A program made the translations under genes and the position numbers. From assembly GCA_022764165.1 (NCBI GenBank), contig JALERM010000075.1, forward strand, positions 1 through 51,491: DNA of 51,491 bases, given 5' to 3'. This DNA comes from Eubacterium sp. (GTDB taxonomy: Bacteria > Bacillota > Clostridia > Lachnospirales > Lachnospiraceae). Within the stretch, counting starts at the first letter, position 1. Each line of letters opens with the position of its first letter. Under the pieces are notes generated by a model that did not search any database, was not told the origin of the DNA, and worked only from the letters and a program-made list of their open reading frames with translations. Below are positions 43,435 through 51,491 of the stretch, piece by piece.

Positions 43435-45195
43435 TTATTGAAGCTCAATCCCCCATATTTTGCAGGCACGGGTTCCCACAACTACATAATTTTCATATAC
43501 TGCCGGTGATGCTTCTATAGAACCTTCACTCAAAGCAAGTGTGTCCAATACTTCTCCTGTCTCTCCATGTAACAGGTACATATTACCGTTACAGCTGCAG
43601 TAGATTACCTGTCCGTTACCATCCTGCTGGTATACACAAACAGGCGAAGACCAGGCATAAACAGCCTGATGTTCCCATTTCACTTCTCCCGTTGTCTTAT
43701 CCAGACATGCAAGAACACCTTTGTATGCTTCGCCGGTTCGGGAAACAGTCACATATATCTTATCAGACAGCTGGTTTTCACCCACAGCAATCGTAGACTG
43801 TACGCCACCGGAGACTCCATCCTGCGTATAACATTCATAATCTGTCCGCCAAACGACTTCCCCATTTTCCGCATCAATTTTCCAGATTGGAATTGGTGCG
43901 GTTGTGGAACTTCTCCATCCCAGATGGAAAGATGTACTTACATAAAGATACAGATGGTCATCTTCCATGGAAAGCACTGGTGTAGAATTCGAATCATCAA
44001 GAATATCCTGCACCCACACCAACTGCAAGGTGTTCAGATCAAGACACATCAGATGACCGCCGTTGTCTGCTACGAAAAGATAGCCTTTATAGATGGCTGC
44101 ACTGGTTTCCATACCCAGCCAGTAAGAGGACTGACTGGTTCTCTTTCCATAATATCTCCACTTGACGATATGATCCGGATTGATGGAAAGGGTTCCTGCA
44201 GTTTCATCATAAACGGTATTCAGCTTCATTATATAGAGGATTCCATTTTCCCCGGGATAAATCAGGGTGTCGGTCTCTGCATCTACCAGCGGCGATGAAT
44301 CAAAGAAGCTGAGAGAACCACGCAGGGAAAACGGATCACTGTTGCCAAAAGTATACATAACGCTTCCATCCAGAAGATTGATGATAAATACTCTGGCTTT
44401 TCCGTTAGTGCTGTCGTAACCGGCTCCCACATACATGATGGGATATCCTCTCGGATCCAGTGCACCGGCTCCTTTAAATGTAAAACCAAGATTCAGCGCA
44501 TCTCGGGTGGCTTCTCCTGTTTTAAGATCCATAAAATAAATATAACCATCCATACAGGCATAAATGACTTCCACCAGCTCATCATCTGCTTTCGCCCAGT
44601 CATACATATTCATATGAGTTTTCACTTCTTTTGGCCATTTCATCATCAGCGGCTGTCCCGTCCATCCGCTTCCGGTCCATGTGTGGCTTCCATAAGCCAA
44701 GGCACCTGTATTTTTTGACCACAGACCGTTTAATTTATATTCTGACATATTGGCATAACCAAAAGCAGGACTGTTTCGGAAATTATCGCCGCGGAAAGAA
44801 ATAATGCCATCTACAGTGGTATAATCCTCCCCTAACCCAAATTCTATGGTAGATTCAGGTGCATAGGATTTCAGGTCTGCCAGCATGGTTCCATCGACTT
44901 CTATGGCAGTCTCTGCAATCATATTTGCCGGATCCGTGTTTTCAGTATAGTAAGGCGTAAATGAAGGATCTGCTTGTTCAAACGTCACCACATCCGGTGC
45001 CGCGGTTTCTTCCACTTCTTCATTTTCCGGAGTGAGCAGAAAATCTGTCATCGGATTTTTTACTTCCATATTTCTTATAGGCACAAGAATTGTCTGGTAA
45101 GCAAAAATCAGAACCCCAACACCTATCAATACTTCACCCAGAATAATTAAAAAATAACGTTTTGATAATTTTTTTCTATTTTTCTTTTGTGACAT
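43435..45195 (-). CDS. Membrane-anchored PQQ-like beta-propeller protein
   Basis: A 586-residue protein with a basic N terminus (SQKKNRKKLSKRYF), one membrane segment at about residues 13-31, an acidic linker rich in Glu and Thr, and a large extracellular domain of repeated beta-propeller blades. Blade motifs recur as YIYFMDLKTGEATRD, HLMCLDLNTLQLVW, PIWKIDAENGEVVWRTD, VLACLDKTTGEVKWEH and NMYLLHGETGEVLD, the PQQ/BamB-type repeat. No enzyme residues for PQQ use are apparent, so it is more likely a binding or scaffold protein at the cell surface. AAGGAG precedes the ATG. Confidence 0.82.
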   Translation of the reverse strand: MSQKKNRKKLSKRYFLIILGEVLIGVGVLIFAYQTILVPIRNMEVKNPMTDFLLTPENEEVEETAAPDVVTFEQADPSFTPYYTENTDPANMIAETAIEVDGTMLADLKSYAPESTIEFGLGEDYTTVDGIISFRGDNFRNSPAFGYANMSEYKLNGLWSKNTGALAYGSHTWTGSGWTGQPLMMKWPKEVKTHMNMYDWAKADDELVEVIYACMDGYIYFMDLKTGEATRDALNLGFTFKGAGALDPRGYPIMYVGAGYDSTNGKARVFIINLLDGSVMYTFGNSDPFSLRGSLSFFDSSPLVDAETDTLIYPGENGILYIMKLNTVYDETAGTLSINPDHIVKWRYYGKRTSQSSYWLGMETSAAIYKGYLFVADNGGHLMCLDLNTLQLVWVQDILDDSNSTPVLSMEDDHLYLYVSTSFHLGWRSSTTAPIPIWKIDAENGEVVWRTDYECYTQDGVSGGVQSTIAVGENQLSDKIYVTVSRTGEAYKGVLACLDKTTGEVKWEHQAVYAWSSPVCVYQQDGNGQVIYCSCNGNMYLLHGETGEVLDTLALSEGSIEASPAVYENYVVVGTRACKIWGIELQ

Positions 45196-45245
45196 AATCG
45201 TTTTGCACTCCTTAATTAAAACACAGACAATACTTTTGTTTCATT

Positions 45246-46028
45246 TTATGATGCAGTAATATATGGAATTGCCTCTGAAACACTTTGATATATAATGTAA
45301 CCTTCACATTGACACATCTCTTTATATCCATATGCATTCAGGATTTTCTCTGCAATCGGACGATTTTCATATGTTACTACAAAATTATAATCTCCTTCTG
45401 ATGCCTTCTGAAGTACATAATCATAATCCGGAATCTCACTTTCCATCTGCTCATAAACACGGGTTTCCATTTCAGGCATGTATGCGATATGACCATGGGC
45501 ATTTCTTCCATACATCATATAGATATCTCCTGAATACTGCCGTACATCACAAAACAAAGTCTGAGGCATAATACATCTTGGCTCTTCTTCTCTTGCCAGT
45601 ATTTCGTTACAGACAGCCTGCACTTCTTTAGGAAGTTTTTCCAGAGTCTCAACAATAGTAAATCCTCCATATTGAAAAACATTTGTTCCTTTTAATAAAA
45701 CAAGTCCACAGAAAATCAGTGCAATACCCACTTTTATTATCTTGTTATCACAACACTGTATCATCTTTATGACTGCAAGACCAATTATGATAGCGGTCGG
45801 AAACATCCATAACAAACGCCAGTATATCACTTTTTTAAAAATCAACTGATACATTAGGGGATTCAAGACAACCATAACAATCAGCCCCATTGGTATCAAA
45901 AATTTTACTCTAAGTTCCGGAAAATGAGCAAACAGATACATAAATGCAAAAATCGTAAGTATCAGATAAAATCCGTCAGCATAATAGAGCTTAAACCATC
46001 TTTGTATTGTTTCAATTGCATACAACAT
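45246..46028 (-). CDS. C-terminal half of a split polytopic membrane protein
   Basis: 260 residues with four to five transmembrane segments in the first 115 residues, then a soluble C-terminal domain of about 140 residues (IMPQTLFCDVRQYSGDIYMMYG ... NFVVTYENRPIAEKILNAYGY). This is how the back half of a GT-C-like membrane glycosyltransferase looks. It is in the same frame as the gene upstream; only one TAA and six sense codons separate them. A purine-rich stretch (CAGGAGAAGGAAGAG) before its ATG could act as a ribosome binding site, so it may be translated on its own. Confidence 0.65.
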   Translation of the reverse strand: MLYAIETIQRWFKLYYADGFYLILTIFAFMYLFAHFPELRVKFLIPMGLIVMVVLNPLMYQLIFKKVIYWRLLWMFPTAIIIGLAVIKMIQCCDNKIIKVGIALIFCGLVLLKGTNVFQYGGFTIVETLEKLPKEVQAVCNEILAREEEPRCIMPQTLFCDVRQYSGDIYMMYGRNAHGHIAYMPEMETRVYEQMESEIPDYDYVLQKASEGDYNFVVTYENRPIAEKILNAYGYKEMCQCEGYIIYQSVSEAIPYITAS

Positions 46029-46046
46029 AAACTCTTCCTTCTCCTG

Positions 46047-47081
46047 TTAATGTAAAAAACGATAGAGCCCATAGTAAATTATATTTGGAATACAAAACAT
46101 CCAGAGAATACAGATAACTCTCCAGTTTCTCTTTGAAATACCATACACCATTCCCATGCATCCCATCATAAGTGTTCCAATGATTACACCCATACCAGAC
46201 ATCAGACACATGGACAAATTCAGAAAAAAAAGCAAAATATAATATTGGTATTTACCTTCATCATAGATCCAACACCCAATTGTATATGCTGCTGGAATTC
46301 CAACACCTGCAATAACAGCCTTCCCCTGCCATATTCTTGTAAGAAGAAAACATTCTTCAGTGTAGATAGAAAAATGACCATATATACTTAAGAACAAAAC
46401 CATATCTAAAAAGAGACTCCGGTAGATGAGATGGTCCCCGAAAAAAACTTCTGACATCATCCACCACACACACACGGCTGCTAACAGTAAAATAATCGGG
46501 AGTACAGTATGAGCCATAATTGTCGCATGTACACCAGTCAGTCTGGCACACCACGCAATGAACACCGCCCAGGGAGCGGTCACATCCTTTTTAACTTCAC
46601 GAACAAAGGAATCTTGTATATTACCTGTAGCCGGATTTGATAAATACATTGTATCTGTTCGCAGCATATCTACTGCATTCACAACAAACCTTGAATCATC
46701 AGCGTCTGTATGTTGTGTCATTAATGTCACCAGAAGCAGCGCAGCGATAAGCACAAACATACATATCACTGCAGTCTTCTCACTATTCTTATAATCAGAA
46801 AAAGTTATATGGATAAAATTCCTTTTGCAAATTCCATAAACACAAAAAATCGCAGTCAATATTGTCAACACAATAAAGGCTATAGTAAAAGATACCTTTT
46901 TCATCACCAATGGTACCGTTATCAACTGAAAAACTGCCCAGATCAGCAGCCACCCACTGACATACAACAGAGCAATATTCTTTTTCAGTTTCAAAACAGA
47001 TACAAGTGCATTTCCTGCTGATACAGGAATTAATACCAGTATAATTCCTGCCAACAGAATATGTAATAACGAAATAATCAT
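46047..47081 (-). CDS. N-terminal half of a split polytopic membrane protein (GT-C-like)
   Basis: 344 residues with about nine transmembrane segments. A loop after TM4 has an acidic cluster (HTDADDSRFVVNAVDMLRTD), as in the first extracytoplasmic loop of GT-C glycosyltransferases, where such Asp residues bind metal and lipid-phosphate donor. ATG 47081 is chosen for AGGAGAG directly upstream; the frame is open further back without a ribosome binding site. It ends abruptly at a TAA inside what should continue as the next gene. I cannot name the family with certainty; it resembles the large uncharacterised clostridial membrane families. Confidence 0.65.
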   Translation of the reverse strand: MIISLLHILLAGIILVLIPVSAGNALVSVLKLKKNIALLYVSGWLLIWAVFQLITVPLVMKKVSFTIAFIVLTILTAIFCVYGICKRNFIHITFSDYKNSEKTAVICMFVLIAALLLVTLMTQHTDADDSRFVVNAVDMLRTDTMYLSNPATGNIQDSFVREVKKDVTAPWAVFIAWCARLTGVHATIMAHTVLPIILLLAAVCVWWMMSEVFFGDHLIYRSLFLDMVLFLSIYGHFSIYTEECFLLTRIWQGKAVIAGVGIPAAYTIGCWIYDEGKYQYYILLFFLNLSMCLMSGMGVIIGTLMMGCMGMVYGISKRNWRVICILWMFCIPNIIYYGLYRFLH

Positions 47082-47118
47082 AATTATTCTCTCCTGTTTT
47101 TTTAGCATTTCTATATAA

Positions 47119-47147
47119 ACTATAACAGAGGAAAGAAAAAACGTCCA
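47119..47147 (-). promoter_or_regulatory. Candidate promoter of the split membrane-protein gene
   Basis: Minus-strand TGGACG (47147-47142), 17-bp spacer and TATAGT (47124-47119), 38 bp upstream of the chosen ATG. Confidence 0.5.
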
Positions 47148-47217
47148 GTATTTCATCAAATATCGACTTTTTTGCTCACTGTTCATATAGGAAATTTCCA
47201 AATATTAAAATTCCCCC

Positions 47218-47246
47218 TTTACTTTTTTAAATTGTTTTGCTATAAT
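47218..47246 (+). promoter_or_regulatory. Promoter of tRNA-Pro (and possibly leuA)
   Basis: TTTACT (47218-47223), 17-bp spacer and a perfect TATAAT (47241-47246), 10 bp before the tRNA. No other promoter is evident before the T-box. Confidence 0.7.
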
Positions 47247-47255
47247 AATCAGCAC

Positions 47256-47329
47256 CGGGGTATGGCGTAGCTTGGTAGCGCGCACGGCTGGGGGCCGTGA
47301 GGTCGCAGGTTCAAATCCTGTTGCCCCGA
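47256..47329 (+). tRNA. tRNA-Pro (anticodon GGG)
   Basis: A full cloverleaf of 74 nt. The acceptor stem CGGGGUA pairs with UGCCCCG (one G-U). The anticodon stem CACGG/CCGUG holds a loop with GGG at 47290-47292. The T arm GCAGG-UUCAAAU-CCUGU is standard. The discriminator is A and CCA is not encoded. It reads CCC/CCU proline codons. Confidence 0.96.
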
Positions 47330-47350
47330 TTTTCCATTTTTATATAAAAA

Positions 47351-47627
47351 GCGTTGATGAGGAATAGTACAGATGCAACGGACGACAGAGAGCTGCTGGA
47401 TGGTGCGAAGCAGTGGAAGAAACATTTGGAACTGCCCTCGGAGCAGCTGCCCGAAAAGCTTATCTGAGTAGGCGCAGACGGAAAGCCCTGCCGTTATCAT
47501 GGGGTAGGATATAAGGCTTTTGCCCGTATCTGGATGAGTGCATGGATTTTCCATGAACAGGAGTGGTACCGCGTAGGATATAATTCCTTCGTCTCTTAAT
47601 TGCTAAGAGATGGAGGATTTTTTGTTT
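47351..47627 (+). promoter_or_regulatory. T-box riboswitch (Leu) of leuA
   Basis: Stem I has AAUAGUA on its 5' strand (47362 on). Helices GAGG/CCUC and CAGAUG/CAUUUG enclose a specifier loop whose 3' strand reads GAACUGC; CUG (47432-47434), a Leu codon, occupies the specifier position. The T-box AGGAGTGGTACCGCG is at 47559-47573. The terminator is a 14-bp stem (47585-47598 with 47604-47617, one wobble) followed by T6. Uncharged tRNA-Leu would favour the antiterminator and leuA transcription. Confidence 0.93.
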
Positions 47628-47728
47628 TACAGGAAAGTATAAGATAAAAAGCATTCCGCTGTAAAGTCGATATTTTTCTGCTTAACAGGAAATCTAACAA
47701 ACATTGGAAAAACAGGAGGACAACTATT

Positions 47729-49381
47729 ATGATGAATCACAAAAAATACGTAAGACAGTATCATATGCCGCCGGTGCGCTGCATGAAGTGGGCTGAGAAA
47801 GAATATGTAGAGAAAGCTCCTATCTGGTGCAGCGTTGACCTTCGCGACGGCAACCAGGCATTGGTAATCCCCATGAGCCTGGAACAGAAAATTGCATTTT
47901 TCAAATTATTAGTTAAGATTGGATTTAAGGAAATTGAAGTCGGTTTTCCCGCTGCTTCTGAGACAGAATATGAATTTCTGCGTGCCCTTATCGAACAGAA
48001 TCTGATTCCGGAAGATGTTACCATTCAGGTTCTCACTCAGGCAAGAGAGCATATTATCCGAAAAACCTTTGAAGCTGTGAAAGGTGCTCCCCGGGCGATC
48101 ATCCATGTATATAACTCTACATCAGTGAGCCAGAGGGAGCAGGTCTTCAGAAAATCTAAAGAAGAAATTCTGAATATTGCAGTAGAAGGTGCTGCTCTTC
48201 TGAAAAAACTGGCTGATGAAACAGAAGGAAACTTCCTGTTCGAATACAGCCCGGAAAGTTTTACAGGAACAGAACCGGAGTATGCTTTGGAAGTATGTAA
48301 TGCCGTACTGGATGTATGGAAACCGACTCCGGATAAAAAAGCAATCATCAATCTTCCTGTAACGGTTGAACATTCCATGCCTCACGTATACGCCAGCCAG
48401 ATTGAATATATGTGTGAAAATATGAAGTACAGAGAAAATGTTATCGTATCTCTTCATCCGCATAATGACCGCGGTTGTGGTGTTGCAGATTCTGAAATGG
48501 GACTTCTTGCCGGAGCAGACCGTATCGAAGGCACATTGTTTGGAAATGGTGAACGTACCGGTAATGTTGACATCATCACCCTTGCCATGAATATGTATGC
48601 ACAGGGTGTAGATCCTGAACTTGATTTCAGTGACATGCCGGATATCTGTGAAAAATACGAAGAATACACAGGTATGAAAGTAGATGAAAGAAGCCCTTAC
48701 AGTGGTGCTCTGGTATTTGCTGCATTCTCCGGTTCTCATCAGGATGCGATTGCCAAAGGAATGAAATGGATCGAAGAAAAAGATCCGGAGCACTGGACTG
48801 TGCCTTATCTTCCAATCGATCCGACAGATGTTGGAAGAAACTATGATGCAGACGTGATCCGCATCAACAGCCAGTCAGGCAAAGGCGGCGTTGGATATAT
48901 TCTGGAGACAAAATTTGGTCTCAACCTTCCGCCGAAAATGCGGGAAGCAATGGGATATGCAGCGAAAGCCGTTTCCGATCATACTCACAAAGAGCTTATG
49001 CCGGAAGAAATTTTCGAGTTGTTCAAGACGACCTTCGAAAATGTCAAAAAACCGTACAGTGTTGTCAGTGTTCATTTCCAGCAGACAGGACCAATCACTA
49101 CACAGGTTACTTCTTCCTGCAATGGCCGTGTGATCACTACAGAAGCTACCGGTAACGGTCGTCTGGATGCGGTAAGTAACGCTTTAAAGAAAGCCTATAA
49201 TCTTCAGTATAAAGTTGTTTCTTATACAGAGCACGCACTGGAACAGAGTTCTACTTCAAGAGCGATTGCTTATGTTGGAATCCAGAAACCGGACGGTTCT
49301 CTTTCCTGGGGTGCAGGTGTGGATTGCGACATTGTGAAGGCATCTATCGATGCTTTAGTCACCGCTATCAATAATCGATAA
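47729..49381 (+). CDS. leuA: 2-isopropylmalate synthase (LeuA, long actinobacterial/clostridial type)
   Basis: A 550-residue enzyme condensing 2-oxoisovalerate with acetyl-CoA, first step of leucine synthesis. The TIM barrel starts at WCSVDLRDGNQALVIPMS (metal Asp and catalytic Arg), EVGFPAASETEYEF follows, and SLHPHNDRGCGVADSE gives the metal His residues. The C-terminal LeuA_dimer domain (about 430-550, ending SRAIAYVGIQKPDGS) is the leucine feedback domain. AGGAGG precedes ATGATG. It is controlled by the T-box upstream; leuB/C/D are not in the window. Confidence 0.95.
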   Translation: MMNHKKYVRQYHMPPVRCMKWAEKEYVEKAPIWCSVDLRDGNQALVIPMSLEQKIAFFKLLVKIGFKEIEVGFPAASETEYEFLRALIEQNLIPEDVTIQVLTQAREHIIRKTFEAVKGAPRAIIHVYNSTSVSQREQVFRKSKEEILNIAVEGAALLKKLADETEGNFLFEYSPESFTGTEPEYALEVCNAVLDVWKPTPDKKAIINLPVTVEHSMPHVYASQIEYMCENMKYRENVIVSLHPHNDRGCGVADSEMGLLAGADRIEGTLFGNGERTGNVDIITLAMNMYAQGVDPELDFSDMPDICEKYEEYTGMKVDERSPYSGALVFAAFSGSHQDAIAKGMKWIEEKDPEHWTVPYLPIDPTDVGRNYDADVIRINSQSGKGGVGYILETKFGLNLPPKMREAMGYAAKAVSDHTHKELMPEEIFELFKTTFENVKKPYSVVSVHFQQTGPITTQVTSSCNGRVITTEATGNGRLDAVSNALKKAYNLQYKVVSYTEHALEQSSTSRAIAYVGIQKPDGSLSWGAGVDCDIVKASIDALVTAINNR

Positions 49382-49570
49382 TAAAAAGCCCGTAAATAAA
49401 GGATTTTTTGAAGTACAGAATGCATAAATTGTGTAAGAATCTCATAGGAGAATGTTTGATAATATTTCATATTGTTTCATAAAATTTCATCTAAAAAGTG
49501 TATGTGATTGTGTAGACAGAAACTAAAAGTGTGTAGAGGAAAGAAAACTAACAAAAGAGTGCCAAAGACC
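49382..49570. other. Non-coding gap after leuA with short direct repeats
   Basis: AT-rich sequence without a credible gene. TTTCAT recurs three times about 10 bp apart (about 49468-49490), and TGTGTAGA occurs twice about 24 bp apart (about 49510-49540). Such clusters can be recombinase arm sites or simply low-complexity DNA; nothing more can be supported. Confidence 0.4.
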
Positions 49571-49607
49571 AGCAAAGATATCTAGCAATAGATATCTTTG
49601 CTTTTTT
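49571..49607 (+). terminator. Terminator downstream of leuA
   Basis: A perfect 13-bp stem (49571-49583 with 49590-49602), 6-nt loop and T6 tail on the plus strand. It is 190 bp after leuA and also lies just beyond the restored end of topB. Confidence 0.85.
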
Positions 49608-49662
49608 ATGAAATACAAGTCTAACACTTGTGACTTTAGTCATGAGTTATTGACGTATATGT

Positions 49663-49804
49663 CTAAAATACAATTTTGACATTGTATGCTTCTAAAACCA
49701 ATCCCGCACTGAATTTCTTACCAGATTTACTCACAAATCCACTCTTCTTTTCTAATTTTCCTGTTTCTATCAATGTTTTCACATCTGTTTCACTAAGCTT
49801 TTTT
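49663..49804 (-). pseudogene. Displaced C-terminal segment of topB (-1 frame)
   Basis: After an A6 run (49804-49799 on the minus strand) the -1 frame encodes LSETDVKTLIETGKLEKKSG then FVSKSGKKFSAGLVL to a TAG at 49663. This is a second copy of the Topo III C-terminal repeat, parallel to LTDKDIKQLV...SFRARLIL in the intact frame. Restoring one A (A7) would join both frames. Confidence 0.85.
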
Positions 49805-51491
49805 CCATAGCATGGATAAACACCTTTAAGCCACAGTTACAAAAATATCCAGCTTTATTTGCTTTAACATCTTTGTGACAGTACGGGCATGTGATTCCTG
49901 AGTCAAAGGAAAAACCAATCGTGTGATCATCCTTTAGAATCAGTCTTGCACGAAAGGAAGTCCCATCCTTTCTTTTCAGATTATATGGATGTGTCGGTTT
50001 CCGACTCACTAATTGTTTGATATCTTTATCAGTAAGTGTTACTCCAAGTACATAAGTGGGCAGATAAAAATCACAATCCTCATTGATACATTTATAACCT
50101 TTGCCCCTGATGGACAGGCTTCCACCACATTTAGGACATGGCAATCCGGTATCGCTCATTATAAAATTGATATTCTTCTGATTGATCTGATCGCATATTT
50201 GATATAGTTGATCGAGCATGGCCTGGTATACATCATCATATCGTGCTTCACCTCGTTGGATTTTTTTAATATCATAATCCATTTTTGCAGCAAATACTGG
50301 GTCTGTGATCTCAATGCCGGAAAGGTCTTCAATATACTTCCGCCCCTTCTCTGTAATATACAAGCCCTTTTTATCAACTACATATCCTCTCATCAGTATT
50401 TCCTTGATAATTGCAGCCCTCGTTGCAGGCGTACCGATTCCTTGTGAATCTGCCAGAGACTTCCGCAGGGTTTCATCTTTGATCTGATTGGCAATATTTT
50501 TCATGGAATCTATGAGTAATGCCTGGGTCAGACGTTTTGGTGGCTGCGTTAATTTCTTTACTGGGTCCATTTTATTTGCTCTGACATTATCCCCTTCATT
50601 TAGATCAGGCAGGATGGATTCCTTTAATGTTCCATACAAGGCACGCCAGCCAAGTACCTTATTTATCTTTCCTTTTACAGAGAAAAGATATGAGCCATGT
50701 TCTGTGATCAAAGTTGTCTTTTCCTGTTTCAACGGAGGCAGGAATTGGGCAAGAAGACGTTTGTAAATATGCCGGCAGAGATTGATCTCATCTGCAGTCA
50801 TTTTGTCCAATTCCGGCATCTTGCCAGTAGGCAGCAGGGCATCATGTGACTCTTTCTCCACCTCTTTGGTATTGACAACGGACTTATTAGCCACTGTACG
50901 GGCAATATCAGTCTTTGTAATGGCTTGTAAATAGGTTCCCAATTCAGGAAACGCTGCAACACATTTTAATAAAGGCACAAGGTCTTTTGCTCTTTCTTCA
51001 GAAATATAGCAGCACTGAGTTCTCGGATAGGTAACTATTTTATGTGTCTCATATAAAGACTGCAGTAATTGGAGTGTGTAGTCCGGTGAGTAACCAAACA
51101 TCTGTCCTGCTTCTGATTGTAAAGATGCCAGGTCATATAATTTGGAAGCCGAAACAGCTATTTCTTCTGATATTCTTTCTTTTACAAAGCCGTTTAATGG
51201 AATATCTTTTGGTATATCGTCTGTACTTTTAAACTTTTTTACAGAATGATTCTCGTCACATAATTGACATCTGAAACCATTTCCGTAATCTGCTTCTAAA
51301 ATGTAGTATTCCTGTTGAACAAAATTGTCAATGGCAGTCGAATTGTCATATATCAGTTTGATCGTAGGGGCCTTTACCCTTCCGATCGTAGTTGTCTGAC
51401 CAGTTTTTACAGACATTTGCATTGTTGCATTCATTCCAAATAACCAGTCTGCTCTGGATCGAAGTAAGTAAGACTGAGTAAACCGGATATG
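49779..51491 (-). CDS. topB: DNA topoisomerase III, 5'-truncated by the window and frameshifted near the 3' end
   Basis: A type IA topoisomerase that cuts single strands and passes DNA through the gap. The frame continues to the window edge, where RSRADWLFGMNAT (the family RADWLVGMN motif) is visible, so the N-terminal Toprim domain lies outside. TYPRTQCCYI carries the active-site Tyr; SHDALLPT and GIGTPATRAAII follow. The C terminus has zinc ribbons (CPKCGG..., CPYCHK...). The encoded end, MEKSLVKQM, results from a frameshift. Such topB genes are frequent on integrative conjugative elements, but no other element gene is in view. Confidence 0.9.
   Translation of the reverse strand, partial: HIRFTQSYLLRSRADWLFGMNATMQMSVKTGQTTTIGRVKAPTIKLIYDNSTAIDNFVQQEYYILEADYGNGFRCQLCDENHSVKKFKSTDDIPKDIPLNGFVKERISEEIAVSASKLYDLASLQSEAGQMFGYSPDYTLQLLQSLYETHKIVTYPRTQCCYISEERAKDLVPLLKCVAAFPELGTYLQAITKTDIARTVANKSVVNTKEVEKESHDALLPTGKMPELDKMTADEINLCRHIYKRLLAQFLPPLKQEKTTLITEHGSYLFSVKGKINKVLGWRALYGTLKESILPDLNEGDNVRANKMDPVKKLTQPPKRLTQALLIDSMKNIANQIKDETLRKSLADSQGIGTPATRAAIIKEILMRGYVVDKKGLYITEKGRKYIEDLSGIEITDPVFAAKMDYDIKKIQRGEARYDDVYQAMLDQLYQICDQINQKNINFIMSDTGLPCPKCGGSLSIRGKGYKCINEDCDFYLPTYVLGVTLTDKDIKQLVSRKPTHPYNLKRKDGTSFRARLILKDDHTIGFSFDSGITCPYCHKDVKANKAGYFCNCGLKVFIHAMEKSLVKQM

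Noticed and set aside
49797-49812. Programmed -1 frameshift of the A_AAA_AAG type in topB
   Set aside because: The zero-frame codons are GAA AAA AGC, not AAA AAG, so the tandem-slippage heptamer is out of register, and no clear stimulatory structure was seen; a simple A7 to A6 loss is more economical.

Overview
The window (about 51.5 kb, roughly 42-44 % GC by eye) looks like a chromosome segment of a Gram-positive anaerobe of the Lachnospiraceae (Blautia/Dorea/Ruminococcus-like). The signs are strong AGGAGG-type ribosome binding sites, TTGACA-N17-TATAAT promoters, T-box leaders, an ANTAR antiterminator next to glnA, an archaeal-type AspRS with GatCAB, spore-type genes (SleB- and SpoIID-like) and lipoprotein-based ABC importers. 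Almost all genes are core or catabolic. Only the right edge (a truncated, frameshifted topB) has a mobile-element flavour. Everything is inferred by reading the sequence; no database search was run.

Layout. 1-2.2 kb (+): C-terminal part of an NhaC-type antiporter, then a TrmO-like tRNA methyltransferase. 2.2-10.1 kb (-): glnA and an ANTAR regulator behind a consensus promoter and a structured leader, followed by aspS-gatC-gatA-gatB (indirect Asn/Gln-tRNA synthesis) and dapL. 10.2-15.8 kb (-): a LacI-controlled polyol/ketose operon (class II aldolase, LacI, FGGY kinase, GatD-like dehydrogenase, aldo-keto reductase) with a perfect 14-bp operator under its promoter. 15.87-16.23 kb: a non-coding array of seven 38-bp hairpin units at a 53-bp period, the most unusual structure here. 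16.3-27.4 kb (-): a glycoside uptake locus made of an uncharacterised membrane protein, a sensor-like binding lipoprotein, a YesM-type kinase, a YesN-type regulator, a substrate-binding lipoprotein, two permeases and a GH13 glucosidase. No ATPase is present.

27.5-33.1 kb: an EF-G-like GTPase (-) divergent from tyrA-aroA (+), which converge on a histidine phosphatase at the end of the pheST operon. 33-37 kb (-): pheS-pheT behind a Phe T-box. 37-40.5 kb (-): YihY-like protein, SpoIID-like protein and galM. 40.5-40.8 kb (-): a small RNA that I read as 6S RNA. 40.8-47.1 kb (-): thrC, a SleB-like hydrolase, a membrane-anchored beta-propeller protein and a polytopic protein split by one in-frame stop. 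47.2-49.4 kb (+): tRNA-Pro(GGG), a Leu T-box and leuA. 49.66-51.49 kb (-): the 3' part of a topoisomerase III gene with a C-terminal frameshift, running off the window.

Functionally the window combines amino-acid and tRNA-charging genes controlled by RNA devices (T-boxes, ANTAR-type leader) with two inducible carbohydrate loci (LacI operon; two-component-controlled ABC importer) separated by the hairpin array.
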